DNA of 64,000 nucleotides from QZLE01 sp033852075 (GTDB lineage Bacteria > Pseudomonadota > Gammaproteobacteria > QZLD01), in contig JAWSVC010000004.1 in NCBI GenBank assembly GCA_033852075.1, positions 1-64,000 of the forward strand. Reading direction: 5' to 3'. Shown here piece by piece: positions 27,045 to 34,677 of the stretch. How positions within the stretch are numbered: position 1 is the stretch's first letter; every line of letters starts with the position of its first letter. The position numbers and the translations under genes were made by a program. The notes under the pieces are model-generated. The model did no database searches and had not been told where the DNA came from. It saw only the letters and a program-made list of their open reading frames with translations.

Positions 27045-29900
27045 ATGGTTTTTTTGATGGGGCGTATTAATAGCTCTAAGATCTATTTTCTAATAGCAAG
27101 TATTTTATTGTTGATAAGTGGTTTCGTAAACGCAGCTCAACCGACAGCTGATCAGATGCGCTTATTTCAGTCACTCTCTCCGGAGCAGCAGCAAAAAGCA
27201 CTTGAAATGTATGGTGTTCAAGCTAACCCCCAAAAACAAATCCAAAAAAGACAGTTACAAGGGCAGCAAGAACAAGATCCTAAGCAAATAGATGAAAACG
27301 GTGTAATTCCCCGTGAAGCAGAAGCAAGTAAGGAATTAGAAGAAAGTATTGCAGAGGCCTCTGAAGCCATACCTGAAATAGGGGAAGAAAAAGAAGAGAT
27401 AGAGTTTAAAAAGGTAAAACAGTTTGGTTATGACCTGTTTGCAGGCACACCAACCACATTTGCTCCCGCTACAAATATTCCAGTTCCTATGTCTTACATT
27501 ATTGGGCCAGATGATAATGTGCTTATCCAACTTTACGGAAAACAAAATGAAGCACACGATTTGATAGTGAGTCGTGATGGTTATCTGCATTTTCCTGGAA
27601 TTGGCCCGGTTCTTGTTGCAGGAATATCATTTGCAGAAATGCAGGAAATGCTTAAAGATAAAATTGATAAACAGCTTATTGGGGTAAAGGCAAGTATTAC
27701 TCTTGGTGTGTTACGTTCGATCAGGATTTTTGTTCTTGGAGAGGTTGAAAGGCCAGGGTCTTATACAGTCAGTTCTTTGTCTACCATGACAAATGCTCTT
27801 TTTGTTTCCGGGGGCATAAAAGGGATTGGGTCATTGCGTAAGATTCAATTAAAAAGAGCTGGTAAAGTTATAACCGAAATGGATCTTTACGATTTATTGC
27901 TTAAAGGTGATACAACTGCAGATTCCATGCTCATGCCTGGAGATGTGATTTTTGTACCCCCAATTGGAAAGACTGTTGGTGTGACTGGTGAGATTCGTAG
28001 ACCTGCGATATATGAAATCAAGAATGAAAAGACTGTCGGGCAAGTATTAGATATGGCAGGAGGTATGCTGCCAACGGCATATTCCAGAATGGCTTCAATT
28101 CAAAGAATTAATGCAAATGATGAGCGTGTTTATAAAGATATTGATCTTAGAAAAGAGGCGAATTCGCAAAAAATATTCGATGGTGATGTGGTCAAGGTTT
28201 ATTCGGTTCTTGATAAGGTGGAGGATGTTGTACTGCTTCAAGGGTATGTGCATCGCGAGATAGGTATTTCCTGGTTTGATGGAATGAGAATTACAGATGC
28301 AATTCCATCCGTTGATGCATTATTGCCTAATGTAGATTTAAGTTATGTATTAATTGAAAGAGAGCGCAAGCGAGATAAGTCAACTGAGGTTATTAGCGTC
28401 AATCTTGAAAATGTTTTTTCAGCTCCCAAAAGCGATAAAAATATTTCTCTACATAGTGGAGATAAAGTCACAGCTTTTCAAATGGGAGAGAATCGTTCTC
28501 AACTGCTTCAAGAGTTGGTTACAAAACTCAAACAACAGGCAACGCAGGATAGTCCGGCAAAAGTTGTAGCTATTCAGGGTAATATAAAAAGTCCTGGTGA
28601 ATATCCTCTGCACAAAGGAATGACCTTAGAGCAAATTATCTTTGCTGGTTCGAATCTTCTTCCAAGAACAGATCTTGACTATGCATTAATCAAGAGGATT
28701 AATCATAGAACCGGTGAAATATCTATTCTGCAAGTCAGTTTAAATGATAAAGAAAATATAAAAGGTTTTTTGCTTGAGCCCGAAGATTCAGTATTTATTT
28801 TCGATGAAACAAGCGATAGGCAGGAAATTCTTCAGCCATTAATTGCAGAAATTTCAGGTAATATTGAAAATAGCAGTACTGCACAAATAGTAAATATCGA
28901 AGGGCAGGTTAGATTTCCTGGCAATTATCCCTATATGGAAGGGATGAAGGTAGAAGATTTGGTAAATGCTGCTGGTGGATACCTGCAAAGCGTATATCTT
29001 AAAGATGCAGAGATAACCAGGTTCGAAGTTAAATCCGGCATAAAAAGACAGGTAGAGAATATTAAGCTAGATCTTGCATCGCAAGCCGCAGAAGCTGAAA
29101 TAAAACCATATGACCGTCTCTTTATTCGCCAAATCCCTGATTGGAATGAAGTGGAAACCGTTGAGATTTGGGGAGAGGTGAAGTTTCCTGGTGTATATGC
29201 CATTTCCAAAAATGATACCCTTTATCAATTAGTGCAAAGAGCTGGAGGGCTAACAGAACTTGCGGATTCGAATGCAGCGATTTTCACACGTGAAAGCCTT
29301 AAAGAAAGGGAAGAAGAGCAGCTTAAACGTTATCAGCAACAACTAAATCAAATATTTGCCGGCAAACAGGTAGAAAGTGCGCAAGATAAAGAAAACCTAA
29401 CTCCAGGTGCCGATAAGCTGGATCAAGAACTTGCCAATCGCTTAAGTACAGCCGAAGCGATTGGAAGATTGGTTATCGATTTTAATGCTGTTGTCGAAAC
29501 ACAAGGTAAAAATACAAATATCAAACTGCTTGGTGGCGATAAGCTGTTTATCCCGCGCGAACAGCAACAAGTGATGATAATGGGAGAGGTGAACTTCCCA
29601 ACATCGCACTTGCATAAACAAGGCTACTTAATGGAAGACTATATCTCCGAAAGTGGTGGTTTAACAGCCAAAGCTGACGAAGATAGAATTTACGTAATCA
29701 AAGCAAATGGAGCGGTATTAGCCTCTAATAGCTCTGCCTGGTTTAATCAGTCCGGTATAAATATTACTCCAGGGGATACAATAGTTGTTCCATACGATGT
29801 TGATGCAGTCAGCCCAATGGTGCAGTGGAGTAATGTTTCAAGAATTCTCTTCCAGTTAGCCACTACTGCTGCGACATTGAAGACTGTTGGCGTGTTCTAG
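27045..29900 (+). CDS. Polysaccharide export protein with multiple SLBB domains
   Basis: Large (951-residue) Wza-related export protein. After a signal peptide (IASILLLISGFVNA) and a Gln/Glu-rich spacer comes the Poly_export domain (about 145-215, SYIIGPDDNVLIQLYG). Seven SLBB-like units begin near residues 226, 311, 395, 507, 616, 706 and 843, each with a G-(E/N/Y)-(V/I)-x-x-P-G-like core. No lipobox is seen, unlike classical Wza. The C-terminus ends in a hydrophobic stretch that could insert in the outer membrane. It should carry the polymer across periplasm and outer membrane. The chain-length gene wzz would be its natural next neighbour but is 2.8 kb away. Confidence 0.88.
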   Translation: MVFLMGRINSSKIYFLIASILLLISGFVNAAQPTADQMRLFQSLSPEQQQKALEMYGVQANPQKQIQKRQLQGQQEQDPKQIDENGVIPREAEASKELEESIAEASEAIPEIGEEKEEIEFKKVKQFGYDLFAGTPTTFAPATNIPVPMSYIIGPDDNVLIQLYGKQNEAHDLIVSRDGYLHFPGIGPVLVAGISFAEMQEMLKDKIDKQLIGVKASITLGVLRSIRIFVLGEVERPGSYTVSSLSTMTNALFVSGGIKGIGSLRKIQLKRAGKVITEMDLYDLLLKGDTTADSMLMPGDVIFVPPIGKTVGVTGEIRRPAIYEIKNEKTVGQVLDMAGGMLPTAYSRMASIQRINANDERVYKDIDLRKEANSQKIFDGDVVKVYSVLDKVEDVVLLQGYVHREIGISWFDGMRITDAIPSVDALLPNVDLSYVLIERERKRDKSTEVISVNLENVFSAPKSDKNISLHSGDKVTAFQMGENRSQLLQELVTKLKQQATQDSPAKVVAIQGNIKSPGEYPLHKGMTLEQIIFAGSNLLPRTDLDYALIKRINHRTGEISILQVSLNDKENIKGFLLEPEDSVFIFDETSDRQEILQPLIAEISGNIENSSTAQIVNIEGQVRFPGNYPYMEGMKVEDLVNAAGGYLQSVYLKDAEITRFEVKSGIKRQVENIKLDLASQAAEAEIKPYDRLFIRQIPDWNEVETVEIWGEVKFPGVYAISKNDTLYQLVQRAGGLTELADSNAAIFTRESLKEREEEQLKRYQQQLNQIFAGKQVESAQDKENLTPGADKLDQELANRLSTAEAIGRLVIDFNAVVETQGKNTNIKLLGGDKLFIPREQQQVMIMGEVNFPTSHLHKQGYLMEDYISESGGLTAKADEDRIYVIKANGAVLASNSSAWFNQSGINITPGDTIVVPYDVDAVSPMVQWSNVSRILFQLATTAATLKTVGVF

Positions 29901-29919
29901 GTATGCATCATACTGGCCC

Positions 29920-30115
29920 GTCATCCCCGGCTTGACCGGGATCCAGCAATATTATCCGTCATTCCCGACTCCGATCGGGAATCTCGAAGATGCAAAGTAA
30001 ATAGGAAAATTGCCGTCATTCCCGCGTAGGCAGGAATCCATAAGAAAACAAGCTCCCTGAGCGTAGCCGAAGGGTCAGTATAAACAACGTCATACCGGCG
30101 AAGGCCGGTATCCAG
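29920..30115 (+). repeat. Cluster of palindromic repeats after the exporter
   Basis: Four palindromes of the GTCATNCC...GG(A/T)ATC family at 29920-29946, 29958-29986, 30015-30040 and 30089-30115, all in the same orientation, plus a CCCTGAGCGTAGCCGAAGGG element at 30055-30074. The last 71 bp (30045-30115) reappear at 32594-32664 with about four differences. The cluster fills the whole gap to the next gene. Confidence 0.9.
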
Positions 30116-30131
30116 ATCAAATATAAGCATC

Positions 30132-31505
30132 ATGGATGAACGCCAAGAAATACTAAACCTCATATCCAAGGGCGAAAATGAACGCTTGGAATTTAAGGCC
30201 TCTTTTCAAAAAGAGGTGATTGAGTGCATTGTTGCTTTTGCAAATGCAAAAGGCGGGCAGGTCTTAGTTGGCGTTTCTGATAGCGCTGAGATATCCGGAA
30301 TTTCTATTACAAAAGAAACTGTAAAGGACTGGATAAATCAGATAAAAACTAATACCTATCCAAGTGTATTTCCGGAAATTGAGCAAATCACAATAGACGG
30401 AAAAGAATTGGCAATAATCAACGTCTCAGAGCAGCCGATAAAGCCTATAGCATTTAAGAATAAATATTTTAAGCGGGTTCAAAATTCAAACCACTTGATG
30501 AGTCTAGATGAAATCGCCAATGAACATCTGAAAACAATCAACTCCAGTTGGGATTATCATGTTGATTCAAGGCACGACTTTAGTGATATCTCAATGGAAA
30601 AGATCGTCTCTTTCATTAAAAGAATTGAAAAATATCGCGATAAAGAATTTGAAGAAGATCCGCTTTCAATTTTGCATAAGTTTGAATTATTAAAGGATGG
30701 AAAGTTAACATTCGCTGCTTATCTGCTGTTTGTTGATAATGTATCAGCTATTACATCGATGCAAGCAGGTCGCTTTAAAAGTGAAACTAAAATTATTGAT
30801 AATCTAGATGTTAATACAGACCTCTTTACTCAGGTTGATGAAGTAATAAGGTTTATTAAAAAACATCTAATGGTTGAATATGTAATAACTGGATCACCTG
30901 AAAGGGAAGAAAGATACGACTATCCTTTAGATGCCATACGCGAGATTGTAATCAATATGATTGTTCACCGGGATTATCGCGATAGTGGAAACTCAATTAT
31001 TAAGATCTTTGATGACAGAATAGAATTCTTTAATCCCGGTAAACTTTATGGCGACTTGACTATAGAGTCATTATTGAGCGGCAATTACTCATCCAGAGCA
31101 AGAAATAGAGCCATTGCAAACATGTTTAAAGAGTGCGGAGTAATTGAACGCTACGGGTCAGGAATAAAAAGAATAGTAAATGCATGTAAGGATCACGGTC
31201 TTAAGGCTCCGGTTATAAAAGAATTTCAGCATGGGTTTATGGTAACTTTATATAAAGAAACCGCCCAAGAAACCGCCCAAGAAACCGCCCAAGAAACCGC
31301 CCAAGAAACCGCCCAAGAAACCACCAAACAGCGAATTATTGAATTATTGAGACAAAACCAGCATTATACAAGGCTGGAACTGGGTCAGATTTTGGGTAAG
31401 GCTGATGGTACAATAAATCAGCATTTGGCAGACTTGAAAAAAATAGGAAAGATTAAAAGGGTTGGAAGCACAAAGTCAGGTCGCTGGGAAGTTCAAAAGG
31501 AATAA
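30132..31505 (+). CDS. AlbA_2 (Schlafen-type) ATPase/transcriptional regulator-like protein
   Basis: 457-residue protein of the 'AlbA_2 plus RecG-C-like' class, often annotated as an ATP-binding or RNA-binding regulator. The N-terminal AlbA_2 domain shows ENERLEFKASF and FANAKGGQVLVGV. The GHKL-like middle has AIREIVINMIVHRDY, FFNPGKL and RYGSGIKRIV. The C-terminus is a winged helix (RLELGQILGKADGTINQHL). Between middle and winged helix lies a hinge of ETAQ repeats encoded by a 12-bp tandem repeat. The ATG is 16 nt after a palindromic repeat and has no good Shine-Dalgarno. Members occur in defence and accessory islands; its target is unknown. Confidence 0.85.
   Translation: MDERQEILNLISKGENERLEFKASFQKEVIECIVAFANAKGGQVLVGVSDSAEISGISITKETVKDWINQIKTNTYPSVFPEIEQITIDGKELAIINVSEQPIKPIAFKNKYFKRVQNSNHLMSLDEIANEHLKTINSSWDYHVDSRHDFSDISMEKIVSFIKRIEKYRDKEFEEDPLSILHKFELLKDGKLTFAAYLLFVDNVSAITSMQAGRFKSETKIIDNLDVNTDLFTQVDEVIRFIKKHLMVEYVITGSPEREERYDYPLDAIREIVINMIVHRDYRDSGNSIIKIFDDRIEFFNPGKLYGDLTIESLLSGNYSSRARNRAIANMFKECGVIERYGSGIKRIVNACKDHGLKAPVIKEFQHGFMVTLYKETAQETAQETAQETAQETAQETTKQRIIELLRQNQHYTRLELGQILGKADGTINQHLADLKKIGKIKRVGSTKSGRWEVQKE
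31257..31328 (+). repeat. 12-bp tandem repeat in the AlbA_2 gene
   Basis: Five perfect copies of GAAACCGCCCAA (31257-31316) and one altered copy (31317-31328) encode ETAQ repeats in the hinge before the winged helix. Copy-number changes would preserve frame and alter hinge length. Confidence 0.95.
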
Positions 31506-31508
31506 AAC

Positions 31509-31667
31509 GTCATTACCCGACAGCTCTTTATAAAAGAAATGGGGGGTAATCCAGGAAAAAACAACGTCATACCGGCGCAGGCCGGTATCCAAAAAATCAA
31601 GTTCCCTGAGCGTAGCCGAAGGGACAGTAAAGACAATGTCATTCCCGACTCCGATCGGGAATCTCGA
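31509..31667 (+). repeat. Palindromic repeat cluster before the HEPN gene
   Basis: Contains an element split by a 26-bp centre (GTCATTACCC ... GGGGTAATCCAG, 31509-31554), GTCATACCGG...CCGGTATCC (31566-31591), a CCCTGAGCGTAGCCGAAGGG-type element (31602-31624) and GTCATTCCCG...CGGGAATCTCG (31638-31667). The spacing between the third and fourth resembles the composite module at 30045 and 32594. Confidence 0.88.
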
Positions 31668-31697
31668 GAAGGCAAAGTTCAAAGGCATAGTAAAACA

Positions 31698-32111
31698 ATG
31701 GAAAATGAGTATTATGAACTTCGCTGGCAGCAGCGCTATCAAAATTTTTCTAAAGCCTATGAACTGCTAAAATTAGCTATTGAACTGGAAAACCCAAGTG
31801 TAATTGAGTGCGCAGGAATGATTCAGTTTTTTGAAATGGCATTTGAACTTGCATGGAAGCTATTAAAGGATTATCAGGAAGAGGAAGGTTTTACAGTAAA
31901 AAGTCCCAGGGATGCAATTAAAATCGCTTTTCAAAACCAAACTATTGCTGATGGGCAAACATGGTTAGAGGCATTGCAAGATCGAAATTTAACTGTACAT
32001 ACATACCAGGAGGAAACGGCGCAGGAAGTTGAAAGAAAGATTAGATCCGAATACTTCCCAATTCTTGAAAAACTGTATGATACCTTTGCAAAGAAAAACA
32101 AAACTGCATGA
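31698..32111 (+). CDS. HEPN-domain protein, HI0074/HepT-like
   Basis: 137-residue helical protein of the nucleotidyltransferase substrate-binding (HI0074, HEPN superfamily) class. HepT-type members are RNase toxins neutralised by AMPylation from their MNT partner. The Rx4H motif is present as Arg96-(NLTV)-His101, so RNase activity is possible. The frame is open further upstream through repeat DNA, but the ATG giving MENEYYELRWQQR matches the family start. It overlaps the MNT gene by 4 bp (ATGA), the standard toxin-antitoxin arrangement. Confidence 0.85.
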   Translation: MENEYYELRWQQRYQNFSKAYELLKLAIELENPSVIECAGMIQFFEMAFELAWKLLKDYQEEEGFTVKSPRDAIKIAFQNQTIADGQTWLEALQDRNLTVHTYQEETAQEVERKIRSEYFPILEKLYDTFAKKNKTA

Positions 32112-32428
32112 GTCAGGATAAATATGGATTAAAGCAAGAAGATATTGCCGAGATCTTAAGGCAAATAAATAAGTTCCCTCAAATAGAGGAAGTTTACTTA
32201 TTTGGCTCCAGGGCAAAAGGAAACTTTAAACAGGGGTCGGATGTTGATTTAGCGATTTCAGGTAAGCAAGTTGATTATTCAGTGGTATCCGGATTATCAT
32301 ATGCTCTGAATGAAGAAACAGTATTGCCATATTTTTTTGATATTGTGCGCTATGAAACTATTGAGTCAGAAGCGCTAATAAAGCACATAGATGAATATGG
32401 AGTGAAAATATCGTCATTCCCAACTTGA
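32108..32428 (+). CDS. MNT-domain nucleotidyltransferase, HI0073/MntA-like antitoxin
   Basis: Minimal nucleotidyltransferase, 106 residues. The signature GSRAKGNF at 33-40 is followed by the metal-binding Asp45 and Asp47 (GSDVDLAI). In HepT/MntA systems this protein AMPylates and silences the HEPN toxin. Translation is coupled to the upstream HEPN gene by a 4-bp overlap. The last five residues (SSFPT) and the stop codon are encoded by the left arm and centre of a palindromic repeat, suggesting the original 3' end was replaced. Confidence 0.87.
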   Translation: MSQDKYGLKQEDIAEILRQINKFPQIEEVYLFGSRAKGNFKQGSDVDLAISGKQVDYSVVSGLSYALNEETVLPYFFDIVRYETIESEALIKHIDEYGVKISSFPT

Positions 32429-32664
32429 TTGGGGATCTCGAAAAAGCAAAGCAAAAGGTTAAATATATACGTCATTCCCGCGAAGGCGGGAATCCAATAA
32501 AGCAAGCTGACTGAGCGTAGTCGAAGTCTCGCATGCTTAAAAGTGGAATAATATGAAACGTCATACCGGCGCAGGCCGGTATCCAGAACCGAAAAAACAA
32601 GCTCCCTGAGCGTAGCCGAAGGGTCAGTATAAACAACGTCATACCGGCACATGCCGATATCCAG
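32413..32664 (+). repeat. Palindromic repeat cluster before wzz
   Basis: Palindromes at 32413-32440 (overlaps the MNT stop), 32471-32496, 32560-32586 and 32638-32664, all in the same orientation, with CTGAGCGTAG(C/T)CGAAG elements at 32511-32526 and 32606-32621. The 71-bp module 32594-32664 is nearly identical to 30045-30115. It fills the gap from the MNT gene to wzz. Confidence 0.9.
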
Positions 32665-32678
32665 AAACGAAAGAAGAA

Positions 32679-33569
32679 ATGAATCAAACCGAACAAAACG
32701 CAAACATAGCAACAGACGACGGAATAGATCTAATCGAACTATTAAAGTTTTTTTGGGCGCAAAAGGTGATGGCGATTGTCATAACAGTTGTTTTTACCGC
32801 AGGATCAATTGCCTATGCTTTATATCTACCAAATATATACACTGCTGAAGTAATCCTTGCTCCAGTTAGTTCAGATGGTAGTTCTCTTTCTGGTGGGTTT
32901 GGTGCATTAGGAGGACTTGCTTCGCTTGCTGGGATATCAACTTCTGGCGGTGGCGATACCACAGCTAACATTGCGGTTATAAAATCTCGGCAATTTATAA
33001 TGGAATTTATTAGGGAAAATAACTTGCTTCCGACCCTTTTTGCTAAAAAATGGGATTCAACAACAAAAAAATGGTTAGTAGATGATGGGAAGCAAGCGCC
33101 AACATTACAAAAAGGATATGCAGTATTCACCAAAAAGGTTTTGAATATTGCTGAAGATAAAAAAAGCGGGTTAATTAAGCTTACAATTAGTTGGTTTGAT
33201 TCTGAATTATCAGCAAAATGGGCAAATATGTTTGTTGAAAAGGCTAATGCGTTTTTAAAGCAAAAAGCAATTGCAGAATCTAAAGAGAGTATTTCCTATC
33301 TTAAAGACCAAATTACTAGCACAAGTGAGGTAGGCATACAGGAACTGCTTTATAAATTAATTGAAAAAGAATTACAAACAACAAAGCTTGCGAGTGTTAG
33401 AAAAGATTATGCATTCAAAGTACTGGATCCTGCTTTGGCACCTGAGAGTAAAAGTAAACCTAGGCGGCTATTCTTAAGTTTTATGGGGCTGCTCCTGGGG
33501 GGGATGATCGCAGTTATGTTGATAACGCTGCGTTTTATATTGCAAGAATTCAGGCAGGAAAAAATATAA
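32679..33569 (+). CDS. wzz: Wzz-type chain-length determinant
   Basis: Inner-membrane polysaccharide co-polymerase that sets O-antigen or capsule chain length with the Wzy polymerase. Transmembrane helices lie near 30-50 and 262-288, flanking a periplasmic domain. The Pro-rich motif DPALAPESKSKPRR precedes the second helix. At 296 residues it is a PCP-1 protein, with no C-terminal tyrosine kinase as in Wzc. The ATG follows a palindromic repeat by 14 nt; AGAAGAA is its only ribosome-site candidate. Confidence 0.9.
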   Translation: MNQTEQNANIATDDGIDLIELLKFFWAQKVMAIVITVVFTAGSIAYALYLPNIYTAEVILAPVSSDGSSLSGGFGALGGLASLAGISTSGGGDTTANIAVIKSRQFIMEFIRENNLLPTLFAKKWDSTTKKWLVDDGKQAPTLQKGYAVFTKKVLNIAEDKKSGLIKLTISWFDSELSAKWANMFVEKANAFLKQKAIAESKESISYLKDQITSTSEVGIQELLYKLIEKELQTTKLASVRKDYAFKVLDPALAPESKSKPRRLFLSFMGLLLGGMIAVMLITLRFILQEFRQEKI

Positions 33570-33642
33570 GTCTAGTACGATATGAGCATCAAAATATACT
33601 AACTGTAAAGATATTTTGAAGAATATGGAGCTGTTTTGTTAA

Positions 33643-34677
33643 ATGAAGATTCAAGAAAGGAATATTGGGTTAGATTACCCTCCGTTAGTGATCGTTGAAA
33701 TAGGCATAAATCATGAAGGTTGCCTGGAAACTGCATTTGAAATGGTAGATGCAGCTTTTGGCGCTGGTGCGGAAGTTATAAAGCACCAAACGCACATTGT
33801 TGAAGATGAGATGAGTAATGAGGCTAGAAAAGTAGTACCAGGTAATGCGAATGTTTCTATATATGAAATTATGGAGCGTTGTTCTTTAAATGAAGAGGAT
33901 GAAATAAAATTAAAAGAATATGTAGAGTCAAAAGGGATGATTTTTTTAAGTACGCCATTCTCTAGAGCTGCTGCTGATAGGCTTGAAAGGATGGGGGTGT
34001 GTGCTTATAAAATTGGTTCTGGCGAATGTAATAATTATCCTTTGATTGAGCATATAGCTTCCTTTCAAAAGCCAATGATAGTTAGTACAGGGATGAATGA
34101 TATAAGTTCCGTTAAAAAAACTGTTGAGATTATGGAGAAAAATAATGTGCCATATGCGTTACTCCATACAACAAATTTATATCCAACTCCTGTTCATCTT
34201 GTCAGGCTTGGGGCCATGCAGGAGTTACAAAGAGAGTTTCCGCGTGCATTTATAGGCTTGTCTGACCATACAACTTCCAATAGGGCTTGTTTTGCAGCTA
34301 CGGCATTAGGAGCTTGCATTTTGGAAAGACATTTTACTGATAGAATGGATAGGCCTGGCCCAGATATTATAAATTCTATGGATCCTATTGCGCTAAAAGA
34401 GCTAATTATCGGAAGTGAAGAAATTGCTAAAATGCGAGGAGGGAAGAAAGAAGCTGCAAGCGAAGAGCAAGTCACTATAGATTTTGCCTTCTCTACTGTG
34501 GTCGCAGTAAAAGAAATTAAGAAAGGTGAAACTTTTTCAAAAGAAAATGTTTGGGTTAAACGCCCTGGTACAGGGGAAATTAAAGCTGAATTTTATCAAG
34601 AAATTCTTGGAAGAAAAGCTAAGGACGACATAGAAAATGGCTCTCATTTGAAGTGGGAGGATGTTGGTGGGCAGTAA
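33643..34677 (+). CDS. neuB: Nonulosonic acid synthase, NeuB/LegI family
   Basis: Condenses phosphoenolpyruvate with an N-acetylated hexosamine (ManNAc or the 2,4-diNAc-6-deoxy mannose analogue) to make a sialic or legionaminic acid. The NeuB TIM barrel shows VEIGINHEG at 18-26, FLSTPFSRAAADRL, KIGSGECNNYPL, GLSDHTTSN and ERHFTDRMDRPGPD. A SAF (antifreeze-like) domain fills about 284-344. The product is 344 residues, full length. It is followed by neuC with overlap. Without LegB/LegC genes in the window, Neu5Ac versus legionaminic acid cannot be decided. Confidence 0.92.
   Translation: MKIQERNIGLDYPPLVIVEIGINHEGCLETAFEMVDAAFGAGAEVIKHQTHIVEDEMSNEARKVVPGNANVSIYEIMERCSLNEEDEIKLKEYVESKGMIFLSTPFSRAAADRLERMGVCAYKIGSGECNNYPLIEHIASFQKPMIVSTGMNDISSVKKTVEIMEKNNVPYALLHTTNLYPTPVHLVRLGAMQELQREFPRAFIGLSDHTTSNRACFAATALGACILERHFTDRMDRPGPDIINSMDPIALKELIIGSEEIAKMRGGKKEAASEEQVTIDFAFSTVVAVKEIKKGETFSKENVWVKRPGTGEIKAEFYQEILGRKAKDDIENGSHLKWEDVGGQ

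Noticed and set aside
31257..31328. On/off phase variation by the 12-bp repeat
   Set aside because: The unit is a multiple of three, so slippage changes length but not frame.
31539..31697. Longer N-terminus for the HEPN protein
   Set aside because: The extra codons are palindromic repeat DNA, and the family start is at 31698.
30132..32428. Prophage or insertion-sequence fragment
   Set aside because: No transposase, integrase, structural phage gene or terminal inverted repeats of an IS were found.
29920..32664. Possible CRISPR array
   Set aside because: The repeats are self-complementary palindromes of several types, irregularly spaced and mixed with genes; no equal-length spacers and no cas genes.
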